Shown one piece after another: positions 9,236 through 20,666 of a stretch of DNA of 64,000 nt. The number at the start of each line of letters is the position of its first letter. Positions within the stretch are counted from its first letter, which is position 1. Origin of the DNA: Verrucomicrobia bacterium S94 (GTDB taxonomy: Bacteria > Verrucomicrobiota > Kiritimatiellia > Kiritimatiellales > Pontiellaceae); contig CP036201.1 in NCBI GenBank assembly GCA_004299845.1, positions 2,418,001-2,482,000 on the forward strand, in the 5' to 3' direction. A program made the translations under genes and the position numbers. A model generated the notes under the pieces. It was not told the origin of the DNA. It made no database searches and saw nothing but the letters and a program-made list of their open reading frames with translations.

Positions 9236-9265
9236 AAAAAAGCGTCCCATGCGGGACGCTTTTTT
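9236..9265 (-). terminator. Terminator after rpoC (probably bidirectional)
   Basis: An 8-bp GC-rich stem (AGCGTCCC / GGGACGCT) with loop ATGC is flanked by A5 on one side and T5-6 on the other. It can therefore act on both strands. It lies 23 bases after the rpoC stop and closes the tuf-rpo transcript. Confidence 0.9.
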
Positions 9266-9287
9266 CAGAGATTGGATAAACCGATCG

Positions 9288-12200
9288 TCAGGCTTCGTCG
9301 TTGGTCGATTCCTGAGCGAAGGCCAATGGATCGCCCCCAAGGGCATCCTCAACCGAGATTTCCTCGCCGAGTTTCACCGGCTTGATATCGCGGTACATCG
9401 GGAACCCGGTACCGGCCGGAATCAGACGGCCCATAATAACGTTTTCCTTGAAGCCACGCAGTCCATCCACCATGCCCAGCGTTGCAGCCTTGGTGAGTAC
9501 GCGGGTGGTATCCTGGAACGACGCCGCCGAAATAAAGGACTCTGTTTCAAGTGCAGCCTTGGTGATACCCAGCAGCACCGGAGACGCTTCCGCCGGACGA
9601 CGACCTTCAGCTACCGCCTTCTGGTTGACTTCCTGGAAGGTCTGTTTTTCGACCTGTTCGCCCCAAAGAAACTCTGTATCGCCCGGATCGGTAATCTTGA
9701 CCTTACGCAACATCTGGCGAACAATCACTTCAATGTGCTTGTCGTTGATTTCCACACCCTGCAGGCGATAAACAGCCTGCACTTCATTTACGAGGTATTC
9801 CTGCAGATCCTGAGGACCGCAAACTTCCAGCAGTTCCTGCGGGACAATCGGCCCCTCGGTCAGCTGCTGACCTTTATGTACGAAGTCACCCGGGAACACA
9901 ATTACATGTTTGTTCATCGGAATCAGATGTTCTTCTTCCGCACCGGTCACGGTGTCACGAACAATCAGCTTCCGCTTACCTTTGGCAATTCCGCCCAGTT
10001 CAACAATACCTTCAATCTTGGCAATTTCAGCCGCCTCTTTCGGCGTACGGGCTTCCACCAGTTCAGCCACACGCGGCAGACCACCGGTAATATCCTTGGT
10101 ACGTACCGTTTTCCGCGGAGTACGGGCCAGCGTGTAACCCGCAGCAATCGTGTCGCCTTCCTTAATCATCACCTGCGCGCCGGCCGGGATGGAATAATGA
10201 CCGACATTACCGTCATCACCGACAATAAGAATTTCCGGATGAAGGTCTTCCTTATGCTCCATAACCGTCAAACCTTCAACACCGGTTGCCTCATCCACAG
10301 TCTTCTGAACAGTTACCCCTTCAATAAAGTCCTGGAATTCAAGCTTACCATTATGTTCGGAAAGAATCGGAACGGAGTACGGATCCCATTCCACAAAGAC
10401 TTCACCCGCCTCAACGCGGTCTCCGTCATCAATAGATACCTGGGCCCCGATTACCATGGCATAGCGCTCAAGCTCACGTCCTTCCTCGTCTACAACCAGA
10501 ATGTTACCGTTTTTATTCAGCACGATATTCTGATCGTTGACTTTGACCGAACGAATATTTTCATAGCGCACGGTACCACTTGATTTCGCGGTAACTTTCG
10601 GCTGTTTAAACACGGAGGATGCCGTACCACCAATATGGAATGTACGCATCGTCAGCTGTGTACCCGGCTCACCGATGGACTGCGCCGCAATGATACCAAC
10701 CGGCTGGCCGAGCTGAGCCATCTTGCCGGTCGCGAGGTTTTTGCCATAACACTTGGCACAGACCCCACGACGCGACTCACAGGTCAGCACCGAACGGATA
10801 ACAACCTGTTCAACACCGGCACTTTCCACCTTCCGGGCCGAATATTTATCAATCAGCTCTCCGGCGGCAACAATCACCTCCAGCGTATGCGGGTTGCAGA
10901 TATCCTCTGCCGCGGTACGGCCGATAATGCGTGTAGCCAGCGAAACCAGCTCATCATCACCCTCGGAAATCGCCGCAACTTCAATACCGTTAAGCGTATG
11001 GCAGTCCTCTTCGGTAATGATAATATCGTGTGAAACGTCTACCAGTTTACGGGTCAGATAACCGGAGTCCGCCGTTTTCAGCGCGGTATCTGCCAGACCT
11101 TTACGAGCCCCGTGTGTCGAAATGAAGTATTCAAGTACCGACAGCCCCTCTCGGAAATTCGAGAGAATCGGCCGCTCGATAATTTCACCGGAAGGCTTGG
11201 CCATCAGACCGCGCATACCGGCAAGCTGACGGATCTGCTGACGGGAACCACGGGCCCCGGAATCAACCATTACGTAGACCGGATTGAGCTCTTCTTTCGA
11301 CTTCGCATTTTTCGGATCGTCGTTCTCCTCCAGTACAGCGAACAGCTTATTGGTCAGCTTATCGTTCGTGTCAGTCCAGATATCGATGATCATGTTGTAG
11401 CGTTCACCTTCGGTAATCAGACCCTTGCGGTGCTTGGCTTCAACCTCCTCAATTTCTTTACGCGCGGCGGCAACCATAGGCGCTTTATCCTGCGGAATGA
11501 TCATGTCAGTCAAACCGATAGACATACCGGAACGGGTAGCCTGTTCGTAACCCAGGTTTTTCAGCGCATCAAGAACCCCGACTGTGACGTTGTGGCCAGA
11601 GATTTCATAACAGGCCTCAATCAGCTGCCCGACAACCTTTTTCGTGGCGGTTTTATTCACAAAACCAAGCTCATCCGGCCATACTTCATTAAAGAATACG
11701 CGACCGACAGTGGTCGTGATAACCGAGCGTTCCATATCGCCGTAACGTGTTTCACGCTGATAATCCGGGTTCCGGAAACGAATTCGGTCATGCAGTTTAA
11801 CAACCCCTTCGTCATAGGCCGTCTGCACTTCCATAATATCGTTCATCATGCGCAGTTGTTCATCAACCGGCTCACCGTGCTTGCGCTTCATCATGTACGT
11901 CTGCGATTCCGACGTCAGGAAGTAGCATCCCAGAGCGATATCCTGTGTCGGCGTGGTGACCGGTTTACCGGAAGACGGCGAGAAGATGTTGTTGGTCGCG
12001 AGCATAAGACTCTTAGACTCAACCTGTGCTTCGACAGATAACGGTACGTGTACAGCCATCTGGTCACCGTCAAAGTCTGCATTGTATGCTGTACACACGA
12101 GCGGATGCAACTGAATGGCCTCACCCTCAATCAGGATCGGCTCGAACGACTGAATCGAAAGTCTGTGCAACGTCGGCGCACGGTTAAGCATCACCGTATG

Positions 12201-13460
12201 ACCGCGGGTCACTTCATCGAGGATATCCCAGACTTCATCCACTTCACGCTCGATCATTTTCTTCGCACTGCGGACCGTATGCACCACACCACGCTCTTTC
12301 AAACGCCGAATGATAAAAGGTTCAAACAGCACAAGAGCCATCTTTTTCGGCAGACCGCACTGATTCAGTTTAAGCGTCGGACCCACAACAATTACAGAAC
12401 GGCCGGAATAGTCGACACGCTTACCAAGCAGGTTCTGGCGGAAACGGCCCTGTTTACCTTTCAGCATATCGGAAAGGGATTTCAGCGGACGATTGCCCGG
12501 ACCGGTAACCGCACGGCCATGACGACCGTTATCAAACAGTGCATCAACTGACTGCTGCAGCATGCGTTTTTCGTTACGGATAATCACTTCCGGCGTTTTG
12601 AGAGCCAGCAGCGTACGCAGACGGTTGTTCCGGTTGATCACACGGCGATACAGGTCATTCAGATCTGATGTAGCAAACCGGCCGCCTTCGAGCGGAACCA
12701 GCGGGCGCAGGTCCGGCGGAATCACCGGCAGCACTTCCATAACCATCCATTCCGGACGGGATCCGGATTTAATGAACCCTTCCATCACCTTCATCTGGTT
12801 TACCAGCTTCTTGCGGGTCTGTTTGGAACGGGTGTTCATCATTGCTTCTTCAAGTTCCTGAAGCGTCTTGACCGGATCGATTTTACTCAACAGATCACGT
12901 ACACCTTCAGCACCGATTTTGGCAACGAAGCTTTCAGCACCATAGTTATCCAGCGCTTCCCGGTATTCCTCTTCGGAAAGGAGCTGCTTTTCTTTCAGCG
13001 GAGTTTCTCCGGGATCAACAACGATATAATTATCGTAATACAACACACGCTCCAGGTTGCGCATCGTCATATCCAGAATCAAACCCATCCGGCTCGGTGT
13101 GGCTTTGAAAAACCAGATATGTGAAGCCGGCACAGCCAGCTCAATGTGCGCCATACGTTCACGACGAACGCGTGACAGCGTAACTTCAACTCCACAACGG
13201 TCACAGATGACCCCTTTGTGTTTGATACGCTTGTACTTTCCGCATGAACATTCCCAGTCCTTGGTCGGACCGAAAATACGTTCACAGAAAAGTCCGCCTT
13301 TTTCGGGCTTGAAAGTCCGGTAATTGATCGTTTCCGGATTTTTGACTTCACCGTGACTCCACGAACGGATCGCTTCCGGAGAAGCGAGCGTAATGTTCGC
13401 GTAGTCACTTTGTTCCTGCTGCTTGATACCGAAGATGTCGGCTATATTTGAATTTTCCAC
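9288..13460 (-). CDS. rpoC: RNA polymerase beta' subunit
   Basis: The beta' subunit (1390 aa) holds the catalytic magnesium. The N-terminal zinc finger (CSCGKYKR...CDRCGVEV) is near residue 72, [12 protein letters not shown] with the catalytic aspartates is near residue 460, and the bridge-helix/trigger-loop region includes TMRTFHIGG. The C-terminal zinc site uses [13 protein letters not shown]. The length is that of an undivided bacterial subunit with no split. It follows rpoB by 47 bases and ends at the 9236 terminator. Confidence 0.98.
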   Translation of the reverse strand: MENSNIADIFGIKQQEQSDYANITLASPEAIRSWSHGEVKNPETINYRTFKPEKGGLFCERIFGPTKDWECSCGKYKRIKHKGVICDRCGVEVTLSRVRRERMAHIELAVPASHIWFFKATPSRMGLILDMTMRNLERVLYYDNYIVVDPGETPLKEKQLLSEEEYREALDNYGAESFVAKIGAEGVRDLLSKIDPVKTLQELEEAMMNTRSKQTRKKLVNQMKVMEGFIKSGSRPEWMVMEVLPVIPPDLRPLVPLEGGRFATSDLNDLYRRVINRNNRLRTLLALKTPEVIIRNEKRMLQQSVDALFDNGRHGRAVTGPGNRPLKSLSDMLKGKQGRFRQNLLGKRVDYSGRSVIVVGPTLKLNQCGLPKKMALVLFEPFIIRRLKERGVVHTVRSAKKMIEREVDEVWDILDEVTRGHTVMLNRAPTLHRLSIQSFEPILIEGEAIQLHPLVCTAYNADFDGDQMAVHVPLSVEAQVESKSLMLATNNIFSPSSGKPVTTPTQDIALGCYFLTSESQTYMMKRKHGEPVDEQLRMMNDIMEVQTAYDEGVVKLHDRIRFRNPDYQRETRYGDMERSVITTTVGRVFFNEVWPDELGFVNKTATKKVVGQLIEACYEISGHNVTVGVLDALKNLGYEQATRSGMSIGLTDMIIPQDKAPMVAAARKEIEEVEAKHRKGLITEGERYNMIIDIWTDTNDKLTNKLFAVLEENDDPKNAKSKEELNPVYVMVDSGARGSRQQIRQLAGMRGLMAKPSGEIIERPILSNFREGLSVLEYFISTHGARKGLADTALKTADSGYLTRKLVDVSHDIIITEEDCHTLNGIEVAAISEGDDELVSLATRIIGRTAAEDICNPHTLEVIVAAGELIDKYSARKVESAGVEQVVIRSVLTCESRRGVCAKCYGKNLATGKMAQLGQPVGIIAAQSIGEPGTQLTMRTFHIGGTASSVFKQPKVTAKSSGTVRYENIRSVKVNDQNIVLNKNGNILVVDEEGRELERYAMVIGAQVSIDDGDRVEAGEVFVEWDPYSVPILSEHNGKLEFQDFIEGVTVQKTVDEATGVEGLTVMEHKEDLHPEILIVGDDGNVGHYSIPAGAQVMIKEGDTIAAGYTLARTPRKTVRTKDITGGLPRVAELVEARTPKEAAEIAKIEGIVELGGIAKGKRKLIVRDTVTGAEEEHLIPMNKHVIVFPGDFVHKGQQLTEGPIVPQELLEVCGPQDLQEYLVNEVQAVYRLQGVEINDKHIEVIVRQMLRKVKITDPGDTEFLWGEQVEKQTFQEVNQKAVAEGRRPAEASPVLLGITKAALETESFISAASFQDTTRVLTKAATLGMVDGLRGFKENVIMGRLIPAGTGFPMYRDIKPVKLGEEISVEDALGGDPLAFAQESTNDEA

Positions 13461-13507
13461 GAGGCATTCCTCCTGCAGTATAATGGATAGGTATCTAAGT
13501 TACGCGA

Positions 13508-16500
13508 CTAGGCCGACAGAATGGGTTCGCCATCCTCGTTCTTCACCTGGAAGTTCAGACCGAGACCCTGCAGCTCCTTAATCAATACGTTAAACGATTC
13601 CGGACGACCGGAGTCGAGGACGTTTTCGCCCTTCACAATCGCTTCGTACATACGGGTACGTCCGGCAATATCGTCGGATTTTACCGTCAGGATTTCCTGC
13701 AGTGCGTGAGCTGCACCATAGGCCTCGAGTGCCCATACTTCCATTTCTCCGAAACGCTGACCGCCATACTGGGCTTTACCACCGAGCGGTTGCTGCGTTA
13801 CAAGTGAGTACGGGCCAACTGCACGGGCGTGAATCTTTTCACTGACCAGATGATGCAGTTTAAGCATATACATCACACCGACCACTACGCGCTGTTCCAT
13901 ACGCTCTCCGGTACGTCCGTCATAAAGCTCGGTTTTACCATCTTCAGAAAGACCGGCTTCTCCGAGCATACTGAAAATCTGCTCTTCGGAAATACCATCA
14001 AAAATCGGCGTCGCCGCATGAATACCCAGATGCTTGCAGGCCCACCCAAGGTGGGTTTCCAATACCTGGCCCACATTCATACGTGAAGGTACACCCAGCG
14101 GGTTCAGAACGATATCCACCGGAGTTCCATCCGGCAGAAACGGCATGTCTTCTTCGGCAACAATCCGGGAAATAACCCCCTTGTTACCATGGCGACCGGC
14201 CATTTTATCCCCGACGGACAGTTTCTTCTTCTCAGCCACATAAACCTTAACGGACTTAACGATACCCGCATCGACTTCCTCACCGCTGCCGGCACGATCC
14301 ATCGAGCGTTCTTTGTCCTGCTTGGCCTCAACGAATTTATTGCGGTATTCGTCAATAATCCCCATAATTTTAATGCGGATCGGAGACGGATCGATTTCAA
14401 CAAATTCATAGTTGGCAGCCAGCTTACGCAGCAGTGTTTTTGTGATTTTGCGGTTAGCCGGAATAATGACATCACCTGTACTGGAATTCATTACATCCAG
14501 CGGAATTTTTTCACCAAGCAGAATATTGGACAGCGCTTCAGTGAGGTCTTCTGTCAGCTGCGCAACCACATCCTCATGGCGCTCAGCGATCTCTCTCTCA
14601 AGCTTTTTAACATCCGTCTGTTTTCCTTTATCGGCCGTCGCACCCATCGCATTGTTTTTGGATGACACTTTAACATCCATCACAATACCGTGCGTTCCCG
14701 AAGGTGCTTTGAGCGATGTATCACGAACATCTGCGGCTTTTTCACCGAAAATAGCGCGTAGCAGGCGCTCTTCAGGAGCCAGCTCTGTTTCACTCTTCGG
14801 TGTGATTTTACCCACAAGGATATCACCCGGTTTCACTTCAGCACCGACCTGAATAATACCGTCATGCGACAGATTTTTCAGAGCTTCTTCTCCAACATTA
14901 GGAATGTCGCGGGTGATTTCTTCCGGACCGAGTTTTGTATCACGGGCACCGCATTCGAACTCTTCAATATGAATCGACGTGTAGACGTCTTCGCGGACCA
15001 GTTTCTGGTTGATCAGAATCGCATCCTCGAAGTTATAACCGGACCACGGCATAAACGCGACAACCACGTTTTTACCCAGTGCCAGTTCGCCCTCATCTGT
15101 ACCCGAACCGTCAGCCAGCACATCACCTGCTTTAACTTTCTGTCCTACTTTTACAATCGGACGCTGATTCAGACAGGTTCCCGCATTGGAGCGCATAAAT
15201 TTGCGCAGTTTATAAATCTGGCATTCATTACCGGATTTTTTAACCGGCATTTTCCCATCTTTCGAAACCACGATACGATCGGCAGAAGCATACGCTACTT
15301 TACCGTCCTCTTTCGCAATTACCAGAACACGGGAGTCGCGGGCCAGTCGACCTTCGATACCGGATCCGACAAACGGACGTTCCGACTTCATCAGCGGAAC
15401 AGCCTGGCGCTGCATGTTCGAACCCATGAGTGCACGGTTGGCATCATCGTGTTCGAGGAACGGGATCAGGCCGGCGGCAATAGACACTACCTGCTTCGGC
15501 GAAACGTCCATATATTCCACTTTTTCCGGAGGAACTTCAATAAAGTCGCCCCGGACACGGACCATAACGTGATCATTCACGAAACAGTTCTTTTCATCAA
15601 GCGGTGCATTCGCCTGTGCAATCACATAGCGCTCTTCTTCGTCTGCGGTAAGCCAGTCAATCGTTTTACTGACTTTGCCCTTCGAACATTTCAAATACGG
15701 CGTAACAATAAAGCCGTATTCGTTCACCTTAGCGAACGTCGAAAGCGAAGAAATCAGTCCGATGTTCGGACCTTCAGGCGTTTCAATCGGACAGATTCGC
15801 CCATAGTGCGAACTGTGCACGTCTCGAACTTCGAAACCGGCACGGTCGCGGTTCAAACCGCCCGGACCGAGTGCAGAAAGACGACGTTTATGCGTCAGTT
15901 CCGAAAGCGGGTTTGTCTGGTCCATAAATTGCGACAGCTGCGAACGACCGAAGAAGTCTTTGATTACCGCAGACAGCGCCTTCGGATTGATCAGTTTCTG
16001 TGAAGAAAGCCGGTCAACCGTCGTATCAAAAATCGTCATTCGTTCTTTAACCAGACGCTGAATACGTGCGAGACCAACACGGCACTGACCTTCGAGCAGC
16101 TCACCGACCGTACGAATACGGCGGGATCCAAGGTGGTCAATATCGTCCAGTGTTCCCTCACCCATACGAACCATCAGAAGGTAACGGAGAGCTTCCACCA
16201 CATCTTCCGTTTCCAGCGTCAGTGATGTGCTTTCAATACCCAGTTTCTGCTGGATTTTATAACGTCCGACGCGGGAAAGACTGAAACGGGCTTCATCAAA
16301 GAAAAGACGCTTTATCATCTGACGGGCGGAAGCAGTGGTCGGCGGATCGCCAGGACGCAGCTTCTGATAGAGATCTTTGAGCGCTTCATCAACCGTACGC
16401 GTCGTGTCGGCCTGAACGGATTTAAGGAACAGTCCCTGGTCCCAGGAAACATCGACAACCGACACTTTCTTATAACCCGCCAGTTTCATACGCTGGATCA

Positions 16501-17275
16501 TATCCACTGTCAGCTGATCATAGCGGCGACCGATGACCGACTCCGAGTCTGCATCAACGATATCGTCAGAAAGAACGAGGTTTTCGAGATCCTCTTCCTT
16601 ATAGTTTTTCTTCGAAAGGGAGAACTCCGCAAACTTGTAATACAGTCCGAGGATTTCTTCATCTTTTTCATAACCGAGCGCACGAAGGAACGTGGAAGCA
16701 AGGAATTTGCGGCGCCGGCGCTTCCGGTCAAGATAGATATAGATCAGATCACTGGTGTCAAACTGGGCTTCGATCCATGAACCATGATCCGGAATGATAC
16801 GGAAAGAATGCAGCGTGGACCCGTTAGCGTGCTGCGAAGATTCGAAGCAGATACCCGGCGAACGGTGCAACTGTGAAACGATAACACGTTCCGCACCGTT
16901 GATGACGAAACTTCCGCTGTCGGTCATGAGAGGAATTTCCCCCATAAACAACGTGTCTTCGCGCAGGTCTTCACCTTCACGAAGCTTGAACGTCACATAC
17001 AAAGGAGCCGAGAAGGTCTCGCCTTCACGGATAGATTCCAAATGATCAAGTTTCGGCTTTTTGATTTCGTAACTGACGAAATCGAGAGCGATCTGTCCAT
17101 CGTAACTTTCAATCGGAAATGCTTCTCCGAGCACTGCCTGCAATCCCATTTTTTTACGACGGGAAGGAGCAACATCCTGCTGCAGAAAGTCGCGATAGGA
17201 GTTAAGTTGGATTTCAATTAAGTCTGGCGCATCAAGCGCGTCTGTGAGTACTCCGAAGTTTTTTCTCTCAGCCAT
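13508..17275 (-). CDS. rpoB: RNA polymerase beta subunit
   Basis: The beta subunit (1255 aa). The rifampicin-pocket segment reads [26 protein letters not shown], with the usual sensitive-type residues. Conserved GYNFEDAI, the C-terminal [10 protein letters not shown] and the [19 protein letters not shown] clamp region are present. The start [19 protein letters not shown] is used. The gene lies about 120 bases after rplL, across a hairpin, and directly before rpoC. Confidence 0.98.
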   Translation of the reverse strand: MAERKNFGVLTDALDAPDLIEIQLNSYRDFLQQDVAPSRRKKMGLQAVLGEAFPIESYDGQIALDFVSYEIKKPKLDHLESIREGETFSAPLYVTFKLREGEDLREDTLFMGEIPLMTDSGSFVINGAERVIVSQLHRSPGICFESSQHANGSTLHSFRIIPDHGSWIEAQFDTSDLIYIYLDRKRRRRKFLASTFLRALGYEKDEEILGLYYKFAEFSLSKKNYKEEDLENLVLSDDIVDADSESVIGRRYDQLTVDMIQRMKLAGYKKVSVVDVSWDQGLFLKSVQADTTRTVDEALKDLYQKLRPGDPPTTASARQMIKRLFFDEARFSLSRVGRYKIQQKLGIESTSLTLETEDVVEALRYLLMVRMGEGTLDDIDHLGSRRIRTVGELLEGQCRVGLARIQRLVKERMTIFDTTVDRLSSQKLINPKALSAVIKDFFGRSQLSQFMDQTNPLSELTHKRRLSALGPGGLNRDRAGFEVRDVHSSHYGRICPIETPEGPNIGLISSLSTFAKVNEYGFIVTPYLKCSKGKVSKTIDWLTADEEERYVIAQANAPLDEKNCFVNDHVMVRVRGDFIEVPPEKVEYMDVSPKQVVSIAAGLIPFLEHDDANRALMGSNMQRQAVPLMKSERPFVGSGIEGRLARDSRVLVIAKEDGKVAYASADRIVVSKDGKMPVKKSGNECQIYKLRKFMRSNAGTCLNQRPIVKVGQKVKAGDVLADGSGTDEGELALGKNVVVAFMPWSGYNFEDAILINQKLVREDVYTSIHIEEFECGARDTKLGPEEITRDIPNVGEEALKNLSHDGIIQVGAEVKPGDILVGKITPKSETELAPEERLLRAIFGEKAADVRDTSLKAPSGTHGIVMDVKVSSKNNAMGATADKGKQTDVKKLEREIAERHEDVVAQLTEDLTEALSNILLGEKIPLDVMNSSTGDVIIPANRKITKTLLRKLAANYEFVEIDPSPIRIKIMGIIDEYRNKFVEAKQDKERSMDRAGSGEEVDAGIVKSVKVYVAEKKKLSVGDKMAGRHGNKGVISRIVAEEDMPFLPDGTPVDIVLNPLGVPSRMNVGQVLETHLGWACKHLGIHAATPIFDGISEEQIFSMLGEAGLSEDGKTELYDGRTGERMEQRVVVGVMYMLKLHHLVSEKIHARAVGPYSLVTQQPLGGKAQYGGQRFGEMEVWALEAYGAAHALQEILTVKSDDIAGRTRMYEAIVKGENVLDSGRPESFNVLIKELQGLGLNFQVKNEDGEPILSA

Positions 17276-17310
17276 TCCGCACCTTCAAGGGTTGTTGTTG
17301 GATAACGCAT

Positions 17311-17337
17311 GTTCCCCTTTGGGTCTCAAAGGGGAAC
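17311..17337 (-). promoter_or_regulatory. Hairpin in the rplL-rpoB spacer (attenuator or processing site)
   Basis: A perfect 11-bp stem (GTTCCCCTTTG / CAAAGGGGAAC) with a 5-base loop lies between rplL and rpoB. It lacks a U-run. In E. coli this spacer carries a partial attenuator and an RNase III site that make rpoBC expression lower than that of rplJL. The same role is inferred here. Confidence 0.65.
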
Positions 17338-17394
17338 AATACACATGCCGCACACAGGCGGCACTATCTGTCAAAGATCAAGGAAAACAAGGTT

Positions 17395-17811
17395 TTACTT
17401 GAGCTCGATAGATGCTCCAACACCCTCGAGTTTTTCTTTCATGGACTCAGCGTCTTCTTTGGAAACACCAGTTTTGATGCTGCTCGGAGCACCATCAACC
17501 AGCTCTTTTGCTTCCTTCAGGCCCAGACCGGTGATACCGCGGAGCTCTTTGATTACCTGAATTTTGGATCCACCGGCTGCAGTCAGAACAACTTCAAATT
17601 CAGTCTGTTCAGCAGCACCGCCGCCTTCGTCTCCGCCACCGGCCGGCGCTGCAACTGCTACGGCTGCCGGAGCAGCTGCGGTAACACCCAGGCGATCTTC
17701 AAGCGCTTTTACGAGCTGAGAAAGCTCCAGAACGGAAATGGTTTCAACCCAGTCAACGAACTCGGCCATTTTACCTTCGAGTACTACTTCATCTTTTACT
17801 TCTTCGGACAT
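17395..17811 (-). CDS. rplL: 50S ribosomal protein L7/L12
   Basis: The acidic stalk protein L7/L12 (138 aa), which recruits translational GTPases. An N-terminal dimerisation domain ([24 protein letters not shown]) is followed by an alanine/glycine-rich hinge, then the C-terminal domain with [20 protein letters not shown] and VDGAP. It is somewhat longer than the usual 120-130 aa because of its N-terminus ([14 protein letters not shown]) and the GGDEGGG hinge. It lies 45 bases after rplJ. Confidence 0.97.
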   Translation of the reverse strand: MSEEVKDEVVLEGKMAEFVDWVETISVLELSQLVKALEDRLGVTAAAPAAVAVAAPAGGGDEGGGAAEQTEFEVVLTAAGGSKIQVIKELRGITGLGLKEAKELVDGAPSSIKTGVSKEDAESMKEKLEGVGASIELK

Positions 17812-17856
17812 TTGATACCTCCTAATGAACTGCTATCTGATTCAAATTAATTTTGG

Positions 17857-18387
17857 TTATGCTTCTTGTTCTTTTTTGTCTTTTACCGCGTTCAGCACAT
17901 AAACCAGCGTGGAAACCTTCTGGTTCATTACACCGACCAGCTGACTGCAAGGTGCCTGCAGGGTGCCGAGCAACTGTGCACGCAGGACATCCTTGGAAGG
18001 AAGTTTTGCGAGTGCTACAACGTCTTTGGCAGTTACCGCTTTGCCTTCAACGAATCCACCGGTTACCACCGGCTTTTCATTTTCCGCAGTAAATTTCTTA
18101 ATAATTTTGGCCACTTCCACCACGTCGCCATCGCCGTGGATCATGGCGGTCTGCCCCTGAAGCAGATCTGAGATATCCGCATCAACAGCACGACTGAGCA
18201 TGGTTTTCTTTACAACATTGAAGGAGGCACCGCGTTCCCGCAGCGAATTCTTCAGTGCCGTTGTCGTGGGCATGTCCATGCCGGTATAATCGGCAATGAT
18301 CATGTAGAGAGCACCGGCAACGCGCTGATCTAACTCAGCCGCTTCGGATACTTTTTCCGGCCGTACGCCTTTTTCTTCAGGTTTCAT
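17857..18387 (-). CDS. rplJ: 50S ribosomal protein L10
   Basis: L10 (176 aa) anchors L7/L12 dimers to 23S rRNA. The segments MIIADYTGMDMPTTTALKNSLRE, GASFNVVKKTMLSRA and the C-terminal helix for L12 dimers are present. It lies 19 bases after rplA and is co-transcribed with rplL. Confidence 0.95.
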   Translation of the reverse strand: MKPEEKGVRPEKVSEAAELDQRVAGALYMIIADYTGMDMPTTTALKNSLRERGASFNVVKKTMLSRAVDADISDLLQGQTAMIHGDGDVVEVAKIIKKFTAENEKPVVTGGFVEGKAVTAKDVVALAKLPSKDVLRAQLLGTLQAPCSQLVGVMNQKVSTLVYVLNAVKDKKEQEA

Positions 18388-18406
18388 TTAAATCCCTTCC
18401 CCTTCC

Positions 18407-19099
18407 CTATGCGGAGATTTCCTTCAGGGCGATCCGCAGACCCGGTCCCATCGTGGAGGAAATCGTAACACGTTTAATGTAGGTGCCTTTCGCGCTGGCC
18501 GGTCTTGCTCCGTTAATCGCATCAACGATCGCCTGTGCATTTTCCAGCAATGCGCTTTTCTCGAAAGAACGCTTACCGAAAGGAACGGCAATGTTACCGT
18601 TACGGTCCATACGGAACTCCACACGACCGGCTTTCAGCTGATTAACAGCCGCAGCGGTGTCATCCGTAACAGTACCGGTCTTCGGATTCGGCATGAGGCC
18701 GCGAGGCCCCAAAACACGGGCAACCTTACGGACTTCCTTCATGGCATCCGGTGTGGCAACAGCGGCATCGAAATCGGTCCATCCATCCTGAACTTTTTTA
18801 ATCAGGTCTTCAAAACCCACTTCTGCGGCCCCCGCTTCACGTGCGGCTTCTGCAGCATCACCGGTTGCGAAAACGATTACACGAACATCCTTACCCGTTC
18901 CGTGCGGCAACGCAACGGTAGAACGGATTGCCTGATCCGATTTGGACGGGTCAACACCCATCCGAAACGCGAATTCCAATGTTTCATCAAATTTTGCGGT
19001 CGGATTCTCCTTCAGGAATGAAATTGCACCTTCCATGGTGTAATCCTCCTTCAGAACTTTTTCCGCCACAGCACTGTATTTTTTTCCGTGAGTAGCCAT
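18407..19099 (-). CDS. rplA: 50S ribosomal protein L1
   Basis: L1 (230 aa) forms the mobile L1 stalk at the ribosomal E site and is commonly an autogenous translational repressor of its own m[45 protein letters not shown] and the C-terminal TISSTMGPGLRI are typical. Its ATG overlaps the rplK stop by one base, so translation is probably coupled. Confidence 0.97.
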   Translation of the reverse strand: MATHGKKYSAVAEKVLKEDYTMEGAISFLKENPTAKFDETLEFAFRMGVDPSKSDQAIRSTVALPHGTGKDVRVIVFATGDAAEAAREAGAAEVGFEDLIKKVQDGWTDFDAAVATPDAMKEVRKVARVLGPRGLMPNPKTGTVTDDTAAAVNQLKAGRVEFRMDRNGNIAVPFGKRSFEKSALLENAQAIVDAINGARPASAKGTYIKRVTISSTMGPGLRIALKEISA

Positions 19100-19524
19100 T
19101 ATCCTTCCACCTCGATTCCCATACTGCGCGCAGTGCCTTCAATAATGCGAACGGCGGCTTCCATGTCATTGGCGTTGAGATCATCTTTCTTGGTCTCAAC
19201 AATCTCCTCGATCTGGGCGCGGGTTACTTTGCCTACTTTATCGCGGTTAGGAACACCGGAACCTTTAGCCAGGCCGGCTGCTTTCTTCAGAAGAACCGCG
19301 GCCGGAGGGCTCTTGGTTTCAAATGAGAAGCTGCGATCGTTATATACGGTGATGACCACCGGAATAACCATTCCAGCTTTATCCTGCGTGGCGGCATTGT
19401 ATGCCTTGCAGAATTCCATAATGTTTACGCCGTGCTGACCCAGGGCGGGACCTACCGGCGGTGCAGGGTTTGCTCCCCCTGCCGGGATCTGCAATTTAAT
19501 ATACCCTGTGATTTCCTTAGCCAT
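19099..19524 (-). CDS. rplK: 50S ribosomal protein L11
   Basis: L11 (141 aa, family length) belongs to the GTPase-associated centre. The proline-rich N-terminus [22 protein letters not shown] and the C-terminal RNA-binding domain with [12 protein letters not shown] are conserved. [10 protein letters not shown] at 19524 is taken as the start instead of an ATG four codons upstream, because this is the usual family N-terminus. It follows nusG by 20 bases. Confidence 0.97.
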   Translation of the reverse strand: MAKEITGYIKLQIPAGGANPAPPVGPALGQHGVNIMEFCKAYNAATQDKAGMVIPVVITVYNDRSFSFETKSPPAAVLLKKAAGLAKGSGVPNRDKVGKVTRAQIEEIVETKKDDLNANDMEAAVRIIEGTARSMGIEVEG

Positions 19525-19544
19525 AACTATCCTCAATAAATTTT

Positions 19545-20099
19545 CTATTCGGCCGAACGCTCAACCTGCCAGTATTCCAGCTCAACCGGCGCTTCACGAC
19601 CGAAGACAGAAACAAGCACTTTCAGGACACCGCGTTCAGGATCGACTTCATCGATTATACCGCTGGAACTGGTAAAGGGTCCGTCGGTAACTTTAACGGT
19701 CTCGCCCGGCTCGAACATCACCTTAGGTGCAACAACTTCCTTCTTCTCTTCGATCTGATTGACGATGGCATTCACCTCTTCGTCACTCATCGCCGGCGGT
19801 CTGTCTCCGCCTAGGAAACCGATTACACCCGGGGTGTTCTGAATGAACGTCCAGGCTTCTGCATTAACCGACTTATCATCGTTGTACAGGCTGATATTAA
19901 TCAGCAGGTACCCCGGGAAAAACTTGCGGTTAACCGTTGTCTTTCTGCCTTGTTTAACTTCCGAGACCTTTTCAGAGGGGATCAGAACCTCTCCGATAAG
20001 ATCTTCCATCTCCTCCTGCTGCACGCGGCTGGCAATGTTCTTCTGAACTTTCAGCTCGTGACCGGAAAGCGCGTGTAGGATGAACCATTGTTTTGGCAT
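19545..20099 (-). CDS. nusG: Transcription termination/antitermination factor NusG
   Basis: NusG (184 aa) binds RNA polymerase through its NGN domain and couples it to Rho or ribosomal S10 through a KOW domain. The start [21 protein letters not shown], the central FPGYLLI and GFLGG, and the KOW stretch [24 protein letters not shown] are all visible. It lies between secE and rplK, as in most bacteria. Confidence 0.97.
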   Translation of the reverse strand: MPKQWFILHALSGHELKVQKNIASRVQQEEMEDLIGEVLIPSEKVSEVKQGRKTTVNRKFFPGYLLINISLYNDDKSVNAEAWTFIQNTPGVIGFLGGDRPPAMSDEEVNAIVNQIEEKKEVVAPKVMFEPGETVKVTDGPFTSSSGIIDEVDPERGVLKVLVSVFGREAPVELEYWQVERSAE

Positions 20100-20121
20100 G
20101 ATTTTATATCCCCGAATAAAC

Positions 20122-20325
20122 TTAATGGATGATGAACTGTAGGAAGTTCACATTGACAAGGTCACAAAGACCCACAAATGCGCCGAGAATAATGACCGAA
20201 ACGATCACTACAATAGACTGACCGACCAGTTCTTTTTTAGTTGGCCATGTGCACTTAAGCAGCTCGACCTTCACTTCCTCAAGAAAAGTCCGCAGACTGC
20301 CGACGCCTTCGTTAAGTTTACTCAT
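20122..20325 (-). CDS. secE: Protein translocase subunit SecE
   Basis: The single-span short form of SecE (67 aa). It has an amphipathic helix (LRTFLEEVKVELLKCTWPTKKEL) followed by one membrane segment (SIVVIVSVIILGAFVGLCDLV). With SecY and SecG it makes the Sec channel. It lies between tRNA-Trp and nusG, which is its usual place. Confidence 0.95.
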   Translation of the reverse strand: MSKLNEGVGSLRTFLEEVKVELLKCTWPTKKELVGQSIVVIVSVIILGAFVGLCDLVNVNFLQFIIH

Positions 20326-20350
20326 TGTATGCTTTCCAGTTTCAAGATAG

Positions 20351-20426
20351 TGGCAGGACGGAAGGGACTCGAACCCCTAACAGCCGGTTTTGGAAACCGG
20401 TGCTCTACCAATTGAACTACCGTCCT
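20351..20426 (-). tRNA. trnW: tRNA-Trp (CCA anticodon), CCA end encoded
   Basis: A 76-nt cloverleaf reads AGGACGGTAGTTCAATTGGT at the 5' end. The anticodon stem CCGGT/ACCGG holds loop TTCCAAA, and the T-arm is GGGGTTCGAGTCCCT. The acceptor stem closes with CCGTCCT, discriminator G and an encoded CCA. It lies between rpmG and secE in the tuf-rpo transcript. Confidence 0.97.
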
Positions 20427-20443
20427 GTCGTCAAATTGATCAA

Positions 20444-20596
20444 CTATTTGGTTTCACGGTGAAGTGTGTGATTACGGCAGCGTGCACAGTATTTTTTTAC
20501 TTCACGACGCTGTGTTTCCAGCTTCTTATTGCGTGTACCGGTGTAGTTGCGCTCTTTGCACTCGGTGCAGGCCAGAGTAATAATATCTCTTGGCAT
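20444..20596 (-). CDS. rpmG: 50S ribosomal protein L33
   Basis: A 50-aa protein starting [20 protein letters not shown]. It has two CxxC pairs (CTEC and CARC), so it is the zinc-binding C+ form of L33. It ends NHTLHRETK. It lies between tuf and tRNA-Trp. Confidence 0.95.
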   Translation of the reverse strand: MPRDIITLACTECKERNYTGTRNKKLETQRREVKKYCARCRNHTLHRETK

Positions 20597-20666
20597 GGTT
20601 TTATCCTGTTAGATGATAAACGGGTCACGGGCGGCATGCACCGCCCGCCCCGGTTAACCACTGATG

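Noticed and set aside
9249-10583. Long plus-strand open frame of 444 codons
   Set aside because: It lies antisense to the C-terminal part of rpoC, which has full family conservation. The product has no recognisable domain.
14864-16003. Plus-strand open frame of 379 codons inside rpoB
   Set aside because: It is a shadow of rpoB on the other strand; its composition mirrors the codon bias of rpoB.
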